Shown piece by piece: positions 62,100 to 64,000 of a DNA stretch of 64,000 nucleotides (position 1 is the first letter of the stretch; each line of letters starts with the position of its first letter). Origin of the DNA: an uncultured Azohydromonas sp. (GTDB lineage Bacteria; Pseudomonadota; Gammaproteobacteria; Burkholderiales; Burkholderiaceae_C); NCBI RefSeq assembly GCF_937926365.1, contig NZ_CALAOH010000021.1:1-64000 (forward strand), in the 5' to 3' direction. Below the pieces are notes generated by a model. The model saw nothing but the letters and a program-made list of their open reading frames with translations. It was not told the DNA's origin and made no database searches. Position numbers and translations under genes: made by a program.

Positions 62100-62651
62100 A
62101 TGGATCAACAGCTGGAGTCGCTGCCCGAGATCGAAGCCGCCTGCTGGGCGGAGCTGGCGCGCGCCAGCACCGATCGGTCTCACCCCTGGCACACCATGTC
62201 GCTGGCCACCACCGACGGGCGCGAGGCGCATGCGCGCAGCGTGATCCTGCGCGAGGTGGACGCCGAGGCGCACGAGCTGCTTTTCTTCACCGACTCGCGC
62301 AGCACCAAGGTGCAGCACATCGCGCAGTTCCCGCGCGGCACGCTGCTGGTGTGGTCGCCGCAGCTGAGCTGGCAACTGCGGCTGCGAGTGATGCTGGAAG
62401 TCGAGACCGAGGGCCTGGCGGTGTCCTCGCGCTGGGCGCAGCTGAAGCTCACGCCGGCGGCGCAGGACTACCTCTCGCCCCTGCCCCCGGGCCAGCCGCT
62501 GACACAGGCCGCCACGCCCGAGCGCTCCTCGCGCGACTATTTCGCGCTGGTGCACGCGCAGGTGCGGAGCATGGACTGGCTGGAGCTGCTGCCGCAGGGG
62601 CAGCGACGGGCGTGCTTCGACCGCAACGGGGGGAAGTGGGTGCAGCCGTAA
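62100..62651 (+). CDS. Pyridoxamine 5'-phosphate oxidase-like FMN protein
   Basis: A 183-residue split-barrel flavoprotein of the PNPOx-like (Alr4036) type. HARSVILREVDAEAHELLFFTDSRSTKVQHIAQFPRGTLLVW is the FMN-binding region. It is shorter than true PdxH and lacks its C-terminal substrate-binding end, so activity on pyridoxamine phosphate is doubtful. The ATG at 62100 has a GGAGG site upstream. Confidence 0.82.
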   Translation: MDQQLESLPEIEAACWAELARASTDRSHPWHTMSLATTDGREAHARSVILREVDAEAHELLFFTDSRSTKVQHIAQFPRGTLLVWSPQLSWQLRLRVMLEVETEGLAVSSRWAQLKLTPAAQDYLSPLPPGQPLTQAATPERSSRDYFALVHAQVRSMDWLELLPQGQRRACFDRNGGKWVQP

Positions 62652-62699
62652 CCGGTGGACTTCAGGCGGCCGGGCCCACCGGCACGGCCGCCTGGAACA

Positions 62700-63494
62700 T
62701 CAACGGTGCTTGAAGCTCGGCTTGCGCTTGGCCAGGAAGGCGTCCATGCCCTCCTTCTGGTCCTCGGTGGCGAACATGGAGTGGAACAGCCCGCGCTCGT
62801 AGGCGATGCCTTCGGTCAGCGTGGTTTCGTAGGCGCGGTTGACGCAGTCCTTGGCCATGATCACCGAGGGCAGGCCGAAGCTGCAGATCACGGCCGCCGC
62901 GGCCAGCGCCTCCTCCAGCAGCTTGTCCGCCGGCACCACGCGCGACACCAGCCCGGCGCGCTCGGCCTCCTGCGCGTCCATCATGCGGCCGGTCAGGATC
63001 AGGTCCATCGCCTTGCTCTTGCCGATGGCGCGCGGCAGCCGCTGCGTGCCGCCGGCGCCGGGCATGATGCCGATCTTGATCTCGGGCTGGCCGAACTTGG
63101 CCGTGTCGGCGGCGATGATGAAGTCGCACATCATCGCCAGCTCGCAGCCCCCGCCCAGCGCGAAGCCGCCCACCGCGGCGATGACGGGCTTGCGCACCTT
63201 GCGGATCGTCTCCCAGTTGCGCGTGATGAACTGGGTCTTGAAGACGTCCATGAACTCGCGCTTGGCCATGGCGGCGATGTCGGCGCCGGCGGCGAAGGCG
63301 CGCTCGCTGCCCGTGAGGATGATGCAGCCCACGGCGTCATCGGCGTCGAAGGCCAGTAGCGCCTCGCCCAGCTCGTCCATCAGCGGATCGTTGAGCGCGT
63401 TGAGCGCCTTGGGCCGGTGCAGCGTGATCACCGCGGTCTTGAGCGTGCCGTCCTCGCCGCCGTGCAGCGCCGTCATCAGGTTCTGGAATTCCAT
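62700..63494 (-). CDS. Enoyl-CoA hydratase/isomerase family protein
   Basis: Crotonase-fold enzyme of 264 residues that adds water to trans-2-enoyl-CoA in fatty acid or aromatic breakdown. The oxyanion-hole loop is AFAAGADIAAM, and the two catalytic glutamates are in GGGCELAMMCDF and FGQPEIKIGIMPGAGGTQRL, both kept as in true hydratases. It ends FLAKRKPSFKHR, as in PaaF/Ech proteins. A TATAGT hexamer at 63539-63534 may be its -10. Confidence 0.93.
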   Translation of the reverse strand: MEFQNLMTALHGGEDGTLKTAVITLHRPKALNALNDPLMDELGEALLAFDADDAVGCIILTGSERAFAAGADIAAMAKREFMDVFKTQFITRNWETIRKVRKPVIAAVGGFALGGGCELAMMCDFIIAADTAKFGQPEIKIGIMPGAGGTQRLPRAIGKSKAMDLILTGRMMDAQEAERAGLVSRVVPADKLLEEALAAAAVICSFGLPSVIMAKDCVNRAYETTLTEGIAYERGLFHSMFATEDQKEGMDAFLAKRKPSFKHR

Positions 63495-63547
63495 CGGTCG
63501 TTCTCTCTTCTTCCGGAGTTCAGGGCGGCGCTGACTATACGGGGCGG

Positions 63548-63565
63548 ATCCCCGGGTGCGGGGAT
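63548..63565. terminator. Short hairpin between the DUF3108 and hydratase genes
   Basis: ATCCCC pairs with GGGGAT around a six-base loop, 20 bases after the DUF3108 stop. It has no T-run on the minus strand, so it is a weak candidate. Confidence 0.3.
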
Positions 63566-63585
63566 TGCGGGATGCCCGCGAGGCT

Positions 63586-64000
63586 TCACCGCGACTGCAG
63601 CGGCAGGCTCTTGAGCTTGAGGTCGGCCCAGACCTCGGCCGACTGGTGAATCAGCAGCCGCACCGGCAGGTACTGCAGCGTGGGCGCGAACCAGGCCTCG
63701 GCCGTCATCACCTCGCCGGCCACAGGCTCGCGCCGCGGCTTCACGTGCACCGCCCGCAGCGGGCCCAGCGGGGTGTCGATCTGTTCCTCGCCCAGCACGT
63801 CGTAGGTCCACAGGTCCAGCCGGCGCGGCAGCGCCAGCGGCAGCTCCACCACGTTGCCCCGGCGCAGCAGCTCCGGGCGCAGGGTGAACATCCACGTCAT
63901 CTGCACGAACTGGCTGGCGGTGTCCTGCACGCCCAGCACAGGGACGCGGCGGCTGCCGCCGGACAGCACGATGGCGTCGGGCTCGAAGCGCACCGTGGAG
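63586..64000 (-). CDS. DUF3108-domain protein (partial)
   Basis: The C-terminal ~138 codons of a gene that starts beyond the window. It shows the beta-rich pattern of DUF3108: RLDLWTYDVLGEEQIDTPLGPLRAVHVKPRR, then TAEAWFAPTLQYLPVRLLIHQSAEVWADLKLKSLPLQ. Family members are usually exported proteins of unknown function. The signal sequence is not in view. Confidence 0.8.
   Translation of the reverse strand, partial: STVRFEPDAIVLSGGSRRVPVLGVQDTASQFVQMTWMFTLRPELLRRGNVVELPLALPRRLDLWTYDVLGEEQIDTPLGPLRAVHVKPRREPVAGEVMTAEAWFAPTLQYLPVRLLIHQSAEVWADLKLKSLPLQSR

Overview
The window is high-GC DNA from the bacterial chromosome of a betaproteobacterium, most likely order Burkholderiales and close to Comamonadaceae or the Leptothrix/Caldimonas group. 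This rests on gene order (nagZ-acpS-pdxJ-recO-era-rnc-lepB-lepA, then mucD-rseB-rseA-rpoE, then fabF-acpP-fabG-fabD-fabH-plsX-rpmF-DUF177 with a divergent maf) and on the C-terminal tail of RNase E. The genus cannot be fixed from the sequence alone.

Positions 1-20732 are housekeeping. The 3' end of rne is followed by a long run of minus-strand genes. Read in the direction of transcription they are: DUF177 gene, rpmF, plsX, fabH, fabD, fabG, acpP, fabF, a YgfX-like gene, the sigma-E stress genes rpoE-rseA-rseB-mucD (closed by a clear intrinsic terminator near 9113-9146), lepA, lepB, a remnant of a DUF4845 gene, rnc, era, recO, pdxJ, acpS and nagZ. Many neighbours overlap by 4 bases. The leader between mucD and lepA carries a second strong minus-strand terminator, preceded by another hairpin and a -10-like box. 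This could be a small RNA or an attenuator.

Positions 20754-25439 are a border zone. It holds a Wzi-type capsule outer-membrane protein, an RsmI-like methyltransferase, a DEAD-box helicase and a WecA/MraY-type initiating sugar-phosphate transferase.

Positions 25614-59609 are a large surface-polysaccharide region in two opposed halves. The plus-strand half (25614-48993) encodes the export channel (Wza type), a chain-length regulator (Wzz type) and three nucleotide-sugar pathways: dTDP-L-rhamnose (rfbBDAC), GDP-L-fucose (manC-fcl-gmd) and a CDP-3,6-dideoxyhexose (ddhD-A-B-C). The last pathway is followed by an RmlC-like epimerase and an SDR reductase, a set that fits CDP-ascarylose. After these come a flippase, GT2 glycosyltransferases (one a fusion of two GT2 domains) and a Wzy-type polymerase. 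The minus-strand half (59609-48998) encodes two more flippases, an acyltransferase, GT4 and GT2 enzymes, a methyltransferase, a DegT aminotransferase, a HicBA toxin-antitoxin pair, a small phosphoglycosyl transferase and a long FlmA/WbpM-type 4,6-dehydratase. The halves meet tail to tail with only four bases between stop codons. The end of the plus-strand half (about 46.4-49.0 kb) is visibly richer in A+T than its surroundings, a sign of recent transfer.

Positions 59679-64000 return to general genes: a Uma2-family protein, lysS with a strong terminator, a PNPOx-like flavoprotein, an enoyl-CoA hydratase and the 3' part of a DUF3108 gene that runs off the end. I saw no rRNA, tRNA, CRISPR array or intact insertion sequence.
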